From: Saprospiraceae bacterium
GTDB lineage: Bacteria; Bacteroidota; Bacteroidia; Chitinophagales; Saprospiraceae
Assembly (NCBI GenBank): GCA_016706365.1
Contig: JADJJU010000007.1
Span: 1 to 64,000 of the forward strand
DNA length: 64,000 nucleotides
Reading direction: 5' to 3'
Part shown: piece by piece, positions 32,031 to 41,008 of the stretch
Layout of the letters: the number at the start of each line of letters is the position of its first letter
Position numbering within the stretch: the stretch's first letter is position 1
Made by a program: the position numbers and the translations under genes
The notes under the pieces: generated by a model
Told to the model about the DNA's origin: nothing
The model's input: the letters and a program-made list of their open reading frames with translations, nothing else
Databases searched by the model: none

Positions 32031-32413
32031 CGAGTAACAATCCTACCATTTTCATTGTAGATGATGAGCCGCTGTTATCAGAAATGTTAACAGATTATTT
32101 ACTGGATCAATATGATGGTTTCAATATAAAGGCTTTCCCCACCGGAGAAGCATGTCTGCAAAGCATGAATGAACAGCCGGATATAGTGGTTTTGGATTAC
32201 TATTTAAACTCAAAAGAAAAAGATGCTGCAAATGGGATAGATATTTTAAAGGAAATCAAGAAGCGAAATAAAGCCTTACCTGTCATCATGCTTTCCAGTC
32301 AAAAAAGCTATGGAACTGCATCAAAAACTATCATGTATGGAGCTATGCATTATGTGATTAAGGGTCAGGATGCTTTCGAAGAAATTTATCAACTAATTAA
32401 AGCCAATGTATAA
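32027..32413 (+). CDS. Single-domain response regulator (CheY-like)
   Basis: 128 aa, a lone receiver: acidic pair VDDEP (11-14), phospho-acceptor Asp57 in VVLDYYLNSK, Lys near 113 in YVIKGQDA. There is no output domain, so it is a phosphorelay intermediate or acts by protein contact. It overlaps the kinase stop by 4 bp and the Hpt gene starts immediately after its stop. Confidence 0.9.
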   Translation: MTSNNPTIFIVDDEPLLSEMLTDYLLDQYDGFNIKAFPTGEACLQSMNEQPDIVVLDYYLNSKEKDAANGIDILKEIKKRNKALPVIMLSSQKSYGTASKTIMYGAMHYVIKGQDAFEEIYQLIKANV

Positions 32414-32749
32414 ATGGTCGATTTAAGCTTCTTAAAAAAATTCACAAAAGACGATCCCAAAAAGATGCACCGTTACATTACTTTGTACCTTGATGTAGCG
32501 CCCAAAACTTTCGAGGAAATGCAACGAAACCTTATTGATAAAGATTGGGAGCAGCTTCGGATTAATGCTCATTCTTTGAAACCACAAGCTGATTTTATGG
32601 GAATTGCAAGCTTAAAAGATGAGCTTATCAAAATAGAGGAAGCAGTAAAGGATAATAATCTTGATATTATTGAAACCTTATTTAATACTTCGGTCTCGAT
32701 ATCTGTTCAATCAGAAATGGTGCTTAAAGAGTTGCTGGATGAATATTAA
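32414..32749 (+). CDS. Hpt-domain phosphotransfer protein
   Basis: 111 aa. The single Hpt helix bundle carries the phospho-accepting His53 in LRINAHSLKPQADFMG. It starts directly after the receiver stop (TAA then ATG), so it is the last gene of the kinase-kinase-receiver-Hpt operon. It should shuttle phosphate between the hybrid kinases' receivers and a terminal regulator such as the divergent LytTR protein. Confidence 0.88.
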   Translation: MVDLSFLKKFTKDDPKKMHRYITLYLDVAPKTFEEMQRNLIDKDWEQLRINAHSLKPQADFMGIASLKDELIKIEEAVKDNNLDIIETLFNTSVSISVQSEMVLKELLDEY

Positions 32750-32894
32750 AACAACAACTTTCGATACATGTAAATGAGGGAAAAGGTAAAGTCCAGAGCA
32801 GTCATCAATGCGTGTGCTTATTTAATGAAATGTCTGGTAATAGATAATGCTCCGGCAAAATCATAAGTGAACATTAAAAATCTAAATAAGCGAT

Positions 32895-33331
32895 ATGAAG
32901 CTATCTTTCAATACAGAAAAAATATATGCTCAGATTAATAGCAATACTCAACTTGGCGGCTTGCGAAAAATAGCTAAGGAAATTAAAAAGGACCATCTAT
33001 TAGCATTGGAACTATGGTCCATAGCAGAATTTTTACCGCGACAGCTGGCAATACTGATCACGGATCCTAAGCTTCTTTCACAGGGACTTCTTGATGAACT
33101 TGATCAGGATATTTAAAACCAGATGGTAGATGAAAGATTCAATTAATGGATTGGTTGTTGGCTAACCAACTTGAATCAGGTCCAATCAATCATTCCCGAA
33201 ATAATACCCAGGCAATGGTAAAATGGAAAGATGAAGCCATTTTTTAGGATATAATATTAACTGAGGACTATGAGCTGGAAAATAGATTACCCTCATTTGA
33301 ATCGGGAGAGCTCACTATGAGATTTGTATAA
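32895..33331 (+). pseudogene. AlkD-like DNA alkylation repair protein, 5' remnant
   Basis: The first 73 codons (MKLSFNTEKIYAQINSNTQ, LALELWSIAEFLPRQLAILI) match the start of AlkD-like HEAT-repeat DNA glycosylases (family about 220 aa). A stop at 33114-33116 follows; frames nearby give VDERF and MDWLLANQL, which are the next part of the family. From ATG 33146 the frame runs to 33331 with one internal TAG and a tail (DYELENRLPSFESGELTMRF) that I do not recognise. The C-terminal two thirds is missing. Pseudogene. Confidence 0.55.
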
Positions 33332-33492
33332 TGGTCCCTAGTTAAATCAATTTTTTCTAACTAGCGATGGTAAATAGCGGTTGCACAAAAAAAGTATATA
33401 TCTTGGAGAAGCAGTAGCTTTGCTTTTGCACAGGCAGGTGCATATTTGTAGTAAGGCTGAAAAGTAATCCTTACAAAAACTTATAGTCACAA

Positions 33493-34763
33493 ATGATAAA
33501 TAAGAAGAAAATTTTAACAAGACTTTCCGAAAGTTGGAAGAAACTTGGACCTGGGCTGGTAACCGGTGCAAGTGACGATGATCCATCGGGTATTGCAACA
33601 TATTCTCAAGCCGGGGCTGCTTACGGACTTTCAACATTGTGGACGGCAATTGTCGCTTTTCCTCTTATGGCTTCTATTCAGCAAATGTGTGCAAGAATTG
33701 GTTTAGTGACTTCGCAGGGTTTAACAGGAACACTTAAAAAGTACTATCCCAAGCCTATTCTGTATCTTATGCTAATATTTAGCTTCCCAGCTATTATTTT
33801 GAATATTGGGGCAAATATTGCTGGCATGGGTGCAGTAGGCAATTTGTTGTTCCCGGCAATTGATGCGACTTATTTCAGCATTCTTTTTACGATTATTCTC
33901 TTAGGTCTAATTATCTATTTGCCATACCAAAAAATTGCATCAGTATTAAAGTATTTATGCATCGTTCTGCTGGTTTATTTTATAGTGCCGTTTTTGTATA
34001 AACAGGATTTAATCGAAATTCTCAAGGCAACTTTTATTCCAACAGTAAAATTTGATAAGGATTTTATAGCGATAATAGTAGGCATACTTGGCACGACTAT
34101 TTCACCATATCTTTTCTTTTGGCAAGCATCGGTGGAAGTGGAAGAAATGAAAGATAAAAGGAAACATTTAATAGTAAACAAAAAGCTAATTCATGAAATG
34201 AACCAGGACGTAGATTTTGGGATGACAGTTTCGGGTTTCGTCATGTATTTCATTATTCTAACCACAGGGACAGTTTTGTTCAAGGGAGGGATTCATCAAA
34301 TTGACACTGTGGAACAAGCAGCAATGGCCTTAAAACCTTTAGCAGGAAATTTAGCTTATCTGCTCTTTGCAATAGGTGTAATTGGAACAGGACTAATCGC
34401 AATTCCTGTGTTGAGTGGTTCAATTTCATACATCATTACAGAAACTTTTGGCTGGGAGCAGGGGCTTGACAAAAAATTTCATGAAGCAAAAGCCTTTTAT
34501 GTTGTCATTGGTATTTCACTGATCCTTGGTTTATCGCTTAACTATATCGGCATTACTCCAATACAATCATTGATTTATACCGCCATTCTCTATGGACTTA
34601 CGGCTCCTGTTTTAATTGCCATGATACTGCACATTTCTAACAACAAAAAATAATGGGCAAAAACGTGAATGGAAGATTAGCAAACATTCTGGGATTTGCA
34701 GCCTTAATAATTATGACAGTAGCTGCTGTCGCTCTAATTTATATGCAATTTACAGGCAGTTAA
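33493..34763 (+). CDS. NRAMP-related divalent metal transporter, one-base frameshift near the end
   Basis: About 423 aa after repair, with eleven or so membrane helices. Helix 1 carries DPSG (GASDDDPSGIATYSQAGAAYG) instead of canonical DPGN, and helix 6 reads TTISPYLFFWQA without the metal-ligand Met of MPHN. Those changes are seen in NRAMP-related clades whose substrate may be Mg2+ or other hard cations. One A is missing in the AAAAAA before the stop at 34653. With it the frame continues IMGKNVNGRLANILGFAAL to 34763, adding the final helix. CorA lies 0.8 kb downstream. Confidence 0.82.
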
Positions 34764-35055
34764 AAGTCTTTTCTGAAGAAACATTTGTATCAGCTTAGAG
34801 ATTAAAAAAATAGAAAAAGGAGCATATCCTTTATACTCTGGCAAAATGAGTATGATTCAGTTTATATTATAAATAATTATCTTTGTTTTGCTAAAAGTTT
34901 GTTCTGGATAGATAAAACATTGTAAACACTATACCGTTTTGCACTAATGTTGCAGCAAAAGGTGTGATAATTTACAGCAATTTCTGCATAAACATATTTT
35001 GAGTAAAAATAGAATTGATAGCTATTCAACAATTATTAAAAGAAAATATTAAATC

Positions 35056-35304
35056 ATGAAATGTCCAAATTGTAATGTAAGCTTAGTAATGACAGATCGC
35101 AGTGGAATCGAAATCGACTATTGTCCGGATTGCCGTGGAGTTTGGCTGGACCGCGGAGAGCTTGATAAAATCATTGAACGTTCTACCCAAAATGTAAAGA
35201 ACACAGACAACGATGATTATTCTGACAGACAAAGGTATTCTTCAGATAAGGATTATCATCATAAAAAGAAAAAGGGAATGTTTGGGGATTTATTTGATTT
35301 TTAA
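35056..35304 (+). CDS. Zinc-ribbon protein (zf-TFIIB family)
   Basis: 82 aa. Two CxxC pairs, CPNCNVSL and YCPDCRGVWLDRGEL, form the zf-TFIIB ribbon; the rest is a charged His/Lys-rich linker ending GMFGDLFDF. These small proteins are widespread in Bacteroidota and have no assigned role. Length is normal. Confidence 0.85.
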   Translation: MKCPNCNVSLVMTDRSGIEIDYCPDCRGVWLDRGELDKIIERSTQNVKNTDNDDYSDRQRYSSDKDYHHKKKKGMFGDLFDF

Positions 35305-35519
35305 AGTTTGTGTCAAGATCTGAGAATAGTAACTGGAAAATAGAGGAAGGTCCCTGACTTGGACATGATATAGCTAAAACAATAGTAGTGGCGGATGGTG
35401 CTTACTGGCACCCCATTAATTTTTTTTGCAAACCAAAGAGTTGGTTTATTTCCTAGTCTCGGGATATTAAATTATAGTAGAAGTTCTATTTTCAACTCCA
35501 AAATATTAAAGTACACAAA

Positions 35520-36407
35520 ATGCAAACAAGTATTCAGAAGGTAGTATCTTTTCCAAACTTTGTGTGGACGGATATTTGTCAGCCCGATAGAGCAAGCCTG
35601 AATAAAATTGCAGAGCAATATGGTTTAGATATATTTCAGATCAAGGACAGTTTGGAACACGGGCACTTACCCAAATTTGAAGAGCAACCCAATTATAATT
35701 TCCTTATCTTAAGAGCATTTACTGCAACAATAAAACAAGGAGCGACAACCATAAATGAGCTATCTAATAAAATAGCTTTCTTCTACAATGCTGACAAAAT
35801 AATCACAGTTCACAGAAGCAAGTTTAATTTTCTGGAAAATATTAACACAGAATTTTCCAAATCCGAAGAACTGCTATTACAGCTGATTCACAAAATGGTT
35901 GAAACCTACCAACCCCCACTCAATGAATTAGATAAACATATAGAAGAGCTGGAAAAGACAATTTTTCTAAAAGATCACTCAAAAGTCTCATTAAAGGATT
36001 TGTACTTTTTGAAAACCCAAACCCGAATAACCAAAAAGCTATTGCAACTTTTTCAAAATGTAATAAATCAAATTGAGGTAAGTCACACAAATAAAACTGC
36101 TTTGCAGGATATTAAAGACGGTTTGTTAAGCCTGGTTTTAAACTATGATGAAGTGTTAGAGAATGCAAACAATCTATTAAATTCATATCATTCTGTAAAT
36201 TCTCAAAAAAGCAATGATGTCATGAAGTTGCTGACCATATTCTCAGCATTTTTTCTACCATTGACATTTGTAGCAGGAATTTATGGAATGAACTTTGTAA
36301 ATATGCCGGAACTCACATGGCAAGCAGGGTACTTTATAATACTGGGCATAATGATTATCATAGCTATCGTGATATATCTATGGTTCAAAAGAAAGAATAT
36401 ATTATAG
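35520..36407 (+). CDS. CorA-family magnesium/divalent cation transporter
   Basis: 295 aa: N-terminal cytoplasmic alpha/beta domain, a long stalk helix (about 125-235) and two C-terminal membrane helices. The CorA signature YGMNF follows the first helix (LPLTFVAGIYGMNF), and the periplasmic loop is NMPELTWQ. It is an inner-membrane Mg2+/Co2+ channel. Close to the NRAMP-like transporter, but separately transcribed by spacing. Confidence 0.9.
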   Translation: MQTSIQKVVSFPNFVWTDICQPDRASLNKIAEQYGLDIFQIKDSLEHGHLPKFEEQPNYNFLILRAFTATIKQGATTINELSNKIAFFYNADKIITVHRSKFNFLENINTEFSKSEELLLQLIHKMVETYQPPLNELDKHIEELEKTIFLKDHSKVSLKDLYFLKTQTRITKKLLQLFQNVINQIEVSHTNKTALQDIKDGLLSLVLNYDEVLENANNLLNSYHSVNSQKSNDVMKLLTIFSAFFLPLTFVAGIYGMNFVNMPELTWQAGYFIILGIMIIIAIVIYLWFKRKNIL

Positions 36408-36761
36408 TGCCAAATTGCACTTTAAGCTTAGTTCCGGCAGATTTGCATAAGTATCAACTCTGACAAGCAACATTCTCTAGTCAACACAGATTTTCTTCGC
36501 AAAAGATTTTTAATTTTTAACAAATCTAATTTTTGATGATAGAAAGAAACATATCGGACTACTTGTGACTCCTCTAGCAATTTATAGACTCCGGGTAATA
36601 AAATGTCAAGTTTCCTAAAGTCACTGATTATTGGGAGTTGTGTTTTTCAAATAACCACATTTAAATATCTACAAATCCTAAAGGTTCCAATCATTTTCCC
36701 TACCCCACTCTATGACTTAGAGCTGCACTGAATTATCCTTTAGAAAAAAAATTATAAAAAA

Positions 36762-36793
36762 TTTGCGAAACCGAATAGTTGCACATATATTTG
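36762..36793 (+). promoter_or_regulatory. Bacteroidetes-type promoter (TTTG - 20 bp - TATATTTG)
   Basis: TTTG at 36762-36765 and TATATTTG at 36786-36793 match the Bacteroidetes -33/-7 consensus (TTTG, TAnnTTTG) with a 20-bp spacer. It lies about 108 bp before the SRPBCC start codon. Confidence 0.65.
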
Positions 36794-36808
36794 CAACCGA
36801 ATGGTTTC
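36769..36808 (+). promoter_or_regulatory. Direct repeat overlapping promoter, possible repressor operator
   Basis: aaccgaatagttgc (36769-36782) and aaccgaatggtttc (36795-36808) agree at 12 of 14 positions, start 26 bp apart and flank the -7 element. Such placement suits a repressor. The repressor gene is not adjacent. Confidence 0.5.
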
Positions 36809-36901
36809 AAAAGCAAAAGTTTAAATGATTTATCACCAGGTATTTCAAGCGTAAATCCGGACCATCTACTTTAATTACATCATCACTTCAAAAACAGAAA
36901 A

Positions 36902-37450
36902 ATGAAATCTAAGATTCAGGAACATCAAAACACTAATAGTGAAGAAACGAGTGAAAAAAACCTACATTTTGACTTCACCCTTGACAAGGCATCAAAAACG
37001 GTATTCATAAGCAGGGAATTTAACGCCGACCTTTCGCTGGTATGGGATGCTTTTACTAAACAGGAAATCCTTGACCAATGGGTTGCGCCATCACCCTGGT
37101 CATCAAAAACCAAGTACATGGATTTCAAAGTTGGCGGCAAAAGATTTTATGCTATGGTAAGCCCTGAAGGACAAGAGCGTTGGTCAATTCAAGAATACAC
37201 ATCTATTAGCCCAAAGACTAATTTTAAACTATTTAATGCTTTTGCAGACAAAGATGAAAACCCTGAATTGCCAGGTTCAGATTGGAATTACAATTTCAGT
37301 GAACAAAACGGTAAGACAAAAGTCAGTATCGTTATTTACAATGAATCCCTTGCCCGTTTAGAAAAGATGATCGAAATGGGCTTCAAAGAAGGATATGCTA
37401 TGACAATGAAAAATTTGGAAGAACTATTGGCAACTTTATCGCAAAAATGA
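36902..37450 (+). CDS. SRPBCC (AHSA1/START-like) domain protein
   Basis: 182 aa. The AHSA1-like fold is shown by ISREFNADLSLVWDAFTKQEILDQW, the W in PSPWSSKTKYMDFKVGG, and the C-terminal helix MIEMGFKEGYAMTMKNLEELL. These proteins bind hydrophobic ligands in a helix-grip cavity; function is otherwise unknown. First gene of a tight trio: the next ATG overlaps its stop by 4 bp. Confidence 0.85.
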   Translation: MKSKIQEHQNTNSEETSEKNLHFDFTLDKASKTVFISREFNADLSLVWDAFTKQEILDQWVAPSPWSSKTKYMDFKVGGKRFYAMVSPEGQERWSIQEYTSISPKTNFKLFNAFADKDENPELPGSDWNYNFSEQNGKTKVSIVIYNESLARLEKMIEMGFKEGYAMTMKNLEELLATLSQK

Positions 37451-37656
37451 TTTTCGTTTTCAAAACATCTGTCAAAACAAAAAAGCAGATAAAGAAGCTC
37501 AAACCGCATATTGATAAAATACTTCGAAAGTCAAAATGGAATTTCGACCTTGAAGACTGTGACAAAATTTTGCGAATTGACCATGAAGAACATGAAGCTT
37601 TAGAAATTATTGACCTGCTAAAAATTCATAAATTTCACTGTGAAGAATTGGAATAA
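37447..37656 (+). CDS. Small conserved protein, unknown function
   Basis: 69 aa. Starts TSVKTKKQIKKLKPHIDKIL and ends LKIHKFHCEELE; the alternation suggests a ferredoxin-like fold similar to heavy-metal-associated domains, but the CxxC motif is absent. It overlaps SRPBCC by 4 bp and ends 1 bp before the DUF1801 gene, so the three are co-transcribed. Confidence 0.75.
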   Translation: MIFVFKTSVKTKKQIKKLKPHIDKILRKSKWNFDLEDCDKILRIDHEEHEALEIIDLLKIHKFHCEELE

Positions 37657-37657
37657 G

Positions 37658-38086
37658 ATGGAAATACAAAACCAAATTGAAGCGTACATTGCCAGTCAGC
37701 CTGAACCAAAGCGCAGTGACATGCAAGAGTTGCACCACATCATTCCGGGACTTATGCCAGCATGTAAATTATGGTTCCTGGATGGTAAAGACAGTGATAA
37801 TAAAACTGTGTCCAATCCTAATATTGGTTATGGAGTTCAGACACTTAAATATGCCAATGGAAAGAGCAGGGAGTTTTATCAAATTGGTCTAAGTGCAAAT
37901 ACCACCGGAATCTCTGTGTACATCCTTGGAATAAAAGATAAAACATACCTGGCCAAAACGTTTGGAAGTAAAATAGGAAAGGCGAGTGTGAGCGGATATT
38001 GTATTCACTTTAAAACCATTAAAGAGATAGACATCGATATACTGGCAGCGGCAATCCAATATGGGCTTATGGCAAATAGAGAATAA
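37658..38086 (+). CDS. DUF1801 (YdhG-like) protein
   Basis: 142 aa from ATG 37658, chosen because the earlier in-frame ATG at 37640 lies inside the upstream gene. IEAYIASQPEPKRSDMQELH and the later IHFKTIKEIDIDILAAAI fit DUF1801, a frataxin-like fold linked in some bacteria to iron handling. Third gene of the SRPBCC operon. Confidence 0.78.
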   Translation: MEIQNQIEAYIASQPEPKRSDMQELHHIIPGLMPACKLWFLDGKDSDNKTVSNPNIGYGVQTLKYANGKSREFYQIGLSANTTGISVYILGIKDKTYLAKTFGSKIGKASVSGYCIHFKTIKEIDIDILAAAIQYGLMANRE

Positions 38087-38296
38087 TAATGAGCTAATGA
38101 TATAATTTTTATATACATTTTGATGTAAGCTCCGGCAGATGTCAAAGTTGAAAAACTTTGAACCCAACCACTTTTTAGTTCAAAGATCAGATTGTTTACA
38201 GACAAAATAGAAATGAAGTGCCCGGAAATCCCCACCTTTAAGTAGCAGTAAATCATTTTGGTTCATTAGAAACTTCAAATCAAGCAAAAGTAAATT

Positions 38297-39346
38297 ATGA
38301 GACTTTTAATACAATGCTCACTTATATTGATTCTGTTCATGATGAGTTGTTCAGAAAATGAAAAAAAGGATCTCCCCAATCCTGAAAAGAGCAACTATTT
38401 TGATTATTCCAACAGCGAAGACCAAACTACGGGCGGCATTAAAATGATTCCTATAGAAACTTCAAAAGGAACTTTTAATGTTTACACAAAACGCATGGGA
38501 AATAATCCTACAATGAGAGTTTTACTACTTCATGGCGGCCCTGGTGGAACACATGAGGAATTCGGCAATTTTGAAGGCTATCTTCCTAATGAAGAAATTG
38601 AATACATTTATTACGACCAGCTTGATTCCTATTACAGCGACAAGCCCAATGATTCAACACTTTGGACAACTGAGCATTTTGTGGAAGAAGTAGAGCAGGT
38701 CCGGAAAGCCTTAAACCTCAACAAAGACAATTTTTACCTCCTCGGCCAATCATGGGGTGGTATTTTGGCTATGGAATACGCTTTAAAATACCAGGATAAT
38801 CTAAAAGGGCTCATCATTTCAAACATGATGGCAAGTGCTCCGGCTTATACCAAATATGCCCTGGAAGTTTTAGGACCCCAAATGAACCCTGAAGTTCTGA
38901 GGGAGATTATGGAGATGGAAGCTAATGAAGATTTTGACAACCCCAGGTATAGCGAACTTTTAATGAATCATTATTATACTGAACATATAATGAGAATGCC
39001 TTTAGAAAAATGGCCAAAATCAGTCAACTTACTTTTTGAACATTTGAATCCGGGTATTTATGTTTATATGCAGGGGCATAGTGAATTTGGTATGACCGGA
39101 AATGCCACCCTAAAAGATTGGGATGTTTCCGGCAGACTTAAAGAAATTAAAGTGCCTGCTTTAATGCTGGGAGGGAAATACGATACGATGGATCCAAAAT
39201 ATATGGAGTGGATGGCAACAGAGGTACAAAAAGGTAGAAGTGTCACCACTGATGGGAGCCATCTCTCTCAATTTGACGACCCGGAAACCTACTTCAAAGG
39301 ATTGATTAAATTTATCAAAGATGTAGACGCAGGAGAATTTAAATGA
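38297..39346 (+). CDS. Lipoprotein alpha/beta hydrolase, proline iminopeptidase-like (S33)
   Basis: 349 aa. Lipobox FMMSC (Cys18) predicts an envelope lipoprotein. LLLHGGPGG is the oxyanion loop of proline iminopeptidases, GQSWGG holds nucleophile Ser152, and GGKYDTMDP (Asp) and DGSHLSQFDD (His) complete the triad. It probably removes N-terminal residues, typically Pro, from peptides in the periplasm. Intact. Confidence 0.87.
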   Translation: MRLLIQCSLILILFMMSCSENEKKDLPNPEKSNYFDYSNSEDQTTGGIKMIPIETSKGTFNVYTKRMGNNPTMRVLLLHGGPGGTHEEFGNFEGYLPNEEIEYIYYDQLDSYYSDKPNDSTLWTTEHFVEEVEQVRKALNLNKDNFYLLGQSWGGILAMEYALKYQDNLKGLIISNMMASAPAYTKYALEVLGPQMNPEVLREIMEMEANEDFDNPRYSELLMNHYYTEHIMRMPLEKWPKSVNLLFEHLNPGIYVYMQGHSEFGMTGNATLKDWDVSGRLKEIKVPALMLGGKYDTMDPKYMEWMATEVQKGRSVTTDGSHLSQFDDPETYFKGLIKFIKDVDAGEFK

Positions 39347-39404
39347 TCTGAAGTACCAACTGTCACTCCTCTCCTGGATCTTACTCTTACAATATTATTA
39401 ATCT

Positions 39405-39818
39405 ATGAATGCTTTTCACTATGCTTTTAAAGTCAGGGATATAGAATCAACACGACGGTTTTATATCGAAATTTTGGGTTGCGAAGAAGGCAGGTCAACT
39501 GAAACCTGGATTGATTTCAATTTTTTTGGAAATCAACTTTCAGCGCATCTTAGCGATCATATTCCCAAGCTGGATTATTGTGGAAAAGTGGATGGAATAA
39601 GTGTCCCAATACCCCATTTTGGTTGCTTATTGGAAATCGACCAGTTCAAGAAAATACAAGAGAAGCTTGAGTCCGAAAACATTGAATTCATTATCAAGCC
39701 TCATACAAGATATGAAGGTCAGGTTGGTGAACAATTAATAATGTTTGTATTTGATTTTAGCGGCAATCCCATTGAGTTTAAGGCCTTTTCACACCATGAT
39801 GAAGTGTTCTCGGTTTAG
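39405..39818 (+). CDS. VOC-family (glyoxalase-like) protein
   Basis: 137 aa. Two beta-alpha-beta-beta-beta repeats: FHYAFKVRDIESTRRFYIEILGC and PIPHFGCLLEIDQFKKIQEKL, with metal-ligand candidates His4 and the late Glu of GNPIEFKAF. VOC members include glyoxalases, dioxygenases and antibiotic-binding proteins; no substrate can be inferred. Confidence 0.83.
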   Translation: MNAFHYAFKVRDIESTRRFYIEILGCEEGRSTETWIDFNFFGNQLSAHLSDHIPKLDYCGKVDGISVPIPHFGCLLEIDQFKKIQEKLESENIEFIIKPHTRYEGQVGEQLIMFVFDFSGNPIEFKAFSHHDEVFSV

Positions 39819-39843
39819 TCTGATTTATAAAATTGATTTTGAA

Positions 39844-40212
39844 ATGAATATTGAAAAAATAAAAAAGGAGATTAGCACCTTAGCGAAAATGCATAAAGCT
39901 ATTGACGAAATTACGATTGGTGACTTTAAAGATGCAGAATGAATAGAGAATGAAGCTTGCAAATTAATTGTTGCATATTGTCAACATCACAGATATCTGA
40001 TTAATGGTAAGATCATTGATGACAAACAATACATCAGCCGTGAGTACCTGCAATGGTGCATTGAAAAATTGGCCATTGAAAAAGAGGACATTGCAGAAAT
40101 CTGGTGGTATTATAATAAGAATTTCTGGCCTGATTGGGTTGGTGAAAAAACCGATTTTATAAACCAGATGAAAGAACGACTTGAAAATAAATTTTATGAT
40201 CTTGAACTATAG
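39844..40212 (+). pseudogene. Unrecognised protein with in-frame TGA
   Basis: A 122-codon frame beginning MNIEKIKKEISTLAKMHKA is interrupted by TGA at 39940-39942 after FKDAE and continues with good coding character (ENEACKLIVAYCQHHRYLI, DIAEIWWYYNKNFWPDW, ERLENKFYDLEL) to TAG at 40212. I do not recognise the family. The stop needs one base change. No selenocysteine signal is evident. Confidence 0.55.
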
Positions 40213-40317
40213 CCCAGTAGGTAATAGTAACCTTAAAGGTACTTTTGCCTGACATTAAAATACTTCAAAACAAGACGATAAATCCTGGCACCAGGTCAAA
40301 ATTTAAACAAAGAATAA

Positions 40318-40809
40318 ATGACTCATATACAAATTATAGAGGCCTCAGTGGCGATCTTGCTGTACTTTGTGCTTAATATTATAATTAATCGTAATATAAA
40401 TAGAATTGTAGAGAAAAAACTAGCAACAAAAACAAGGAGTAAAATAGCGAAAAAGGCAATTAACCTAACTTTATTGTCAGTTTTCACTATTATCTTACTT
40501 TCAATATTTGGAGTGGATCAATCCGAATTGGCGGTTTTCATTGGCTCAGTCTTAACTGTTTTGGGGATAGCATTGTTTGCTCAATGGTCCATACTTTCAA
40601 ACATTACCTCAGGCATAATTATATTTTTCAATCATACAGTAAAATTGGATGATACAATTGCCATACTGGACAAGGATTACGATGTCGAAGGAAGAATTAG
40701 TGATATCGGTCTATTTTTCGTGATTCTAAAGACACAGTAAAACGAACAAATAAGCATTCCAAATAGTGTCTTTTTAAATAAAATGATCAAAAAGAAAACA
40801 GCTGTATAA
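40318..40809 (+). pseudogene. MscS-family mechanosensitive channel (small), in-frame stop
   Basis: Two membrane helices, then the MscS pore/beta region: LTVLGIALFAQWSILSNITS, GIIIFFNHTVKLDD, DVEGRISDIGLFFVILKT. TAA at 40738-40740 follows LKTQ, but the frame goes on with NEQISIPNSVFLNKMI, the classic MscS ISIPN motif, to 40809. At 163 codons it is a short member lacking most of the C-terminal cage. Nonsense lesion, or base error, 23 codons from the end. Confidence 0.75.
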
Positions 40810-41008
40810 ATCAAATTTCTTGATTTTATTACCTGCTATATCTTATTGATACCAGCTGCCTGGTTAGAGCTGTTATTCATCCGGCAAGGCTTTACATCTG
40901 GCTAAGCATGTAATTAACTACTACTAAAGTTCTTACAAAAAAAGTATCTTGGGGTGTGGAATATCAGCGACCTTGAATGCCAATAAAGAACTTATCATTC
41001 CAGGACTG

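Larger units (their letters stand above)
36408..36901. other. Intergenic region with a promoter, no gene seen
   Basis: About 490 bp. The left 350 bp shows nothing. The right end has a promoter-like element and a direct repeat described separately. In related genomes SRPBCC genes of this type are often preceded by an arsR gene; I see no arsR here. Confidence 0.45.

Noticed and set aside
39940..39942. TGA read as selenocysteine, and the in-frame TAAs as recoded sense codons
   Set aside because: No hairpin resembling a SECIS element was noticed after the TGA, and the residue is not Cys-like in context. TAA, TAG and TGA all end intact genes elsewhere in the window.
40808..40826. Hairpin aaatcaa/ttgattt right after the MscS stop as a terminator
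   Set aside because: The stem has only one G-C pair and the following T-run is broken, so it is too weak to call.
40949..41008. TTG start for the HTCS protein 20 codons upstream
   Set aside because: The extra residues come before a good ATG at 41009 and show no signal-peptide character or family match.
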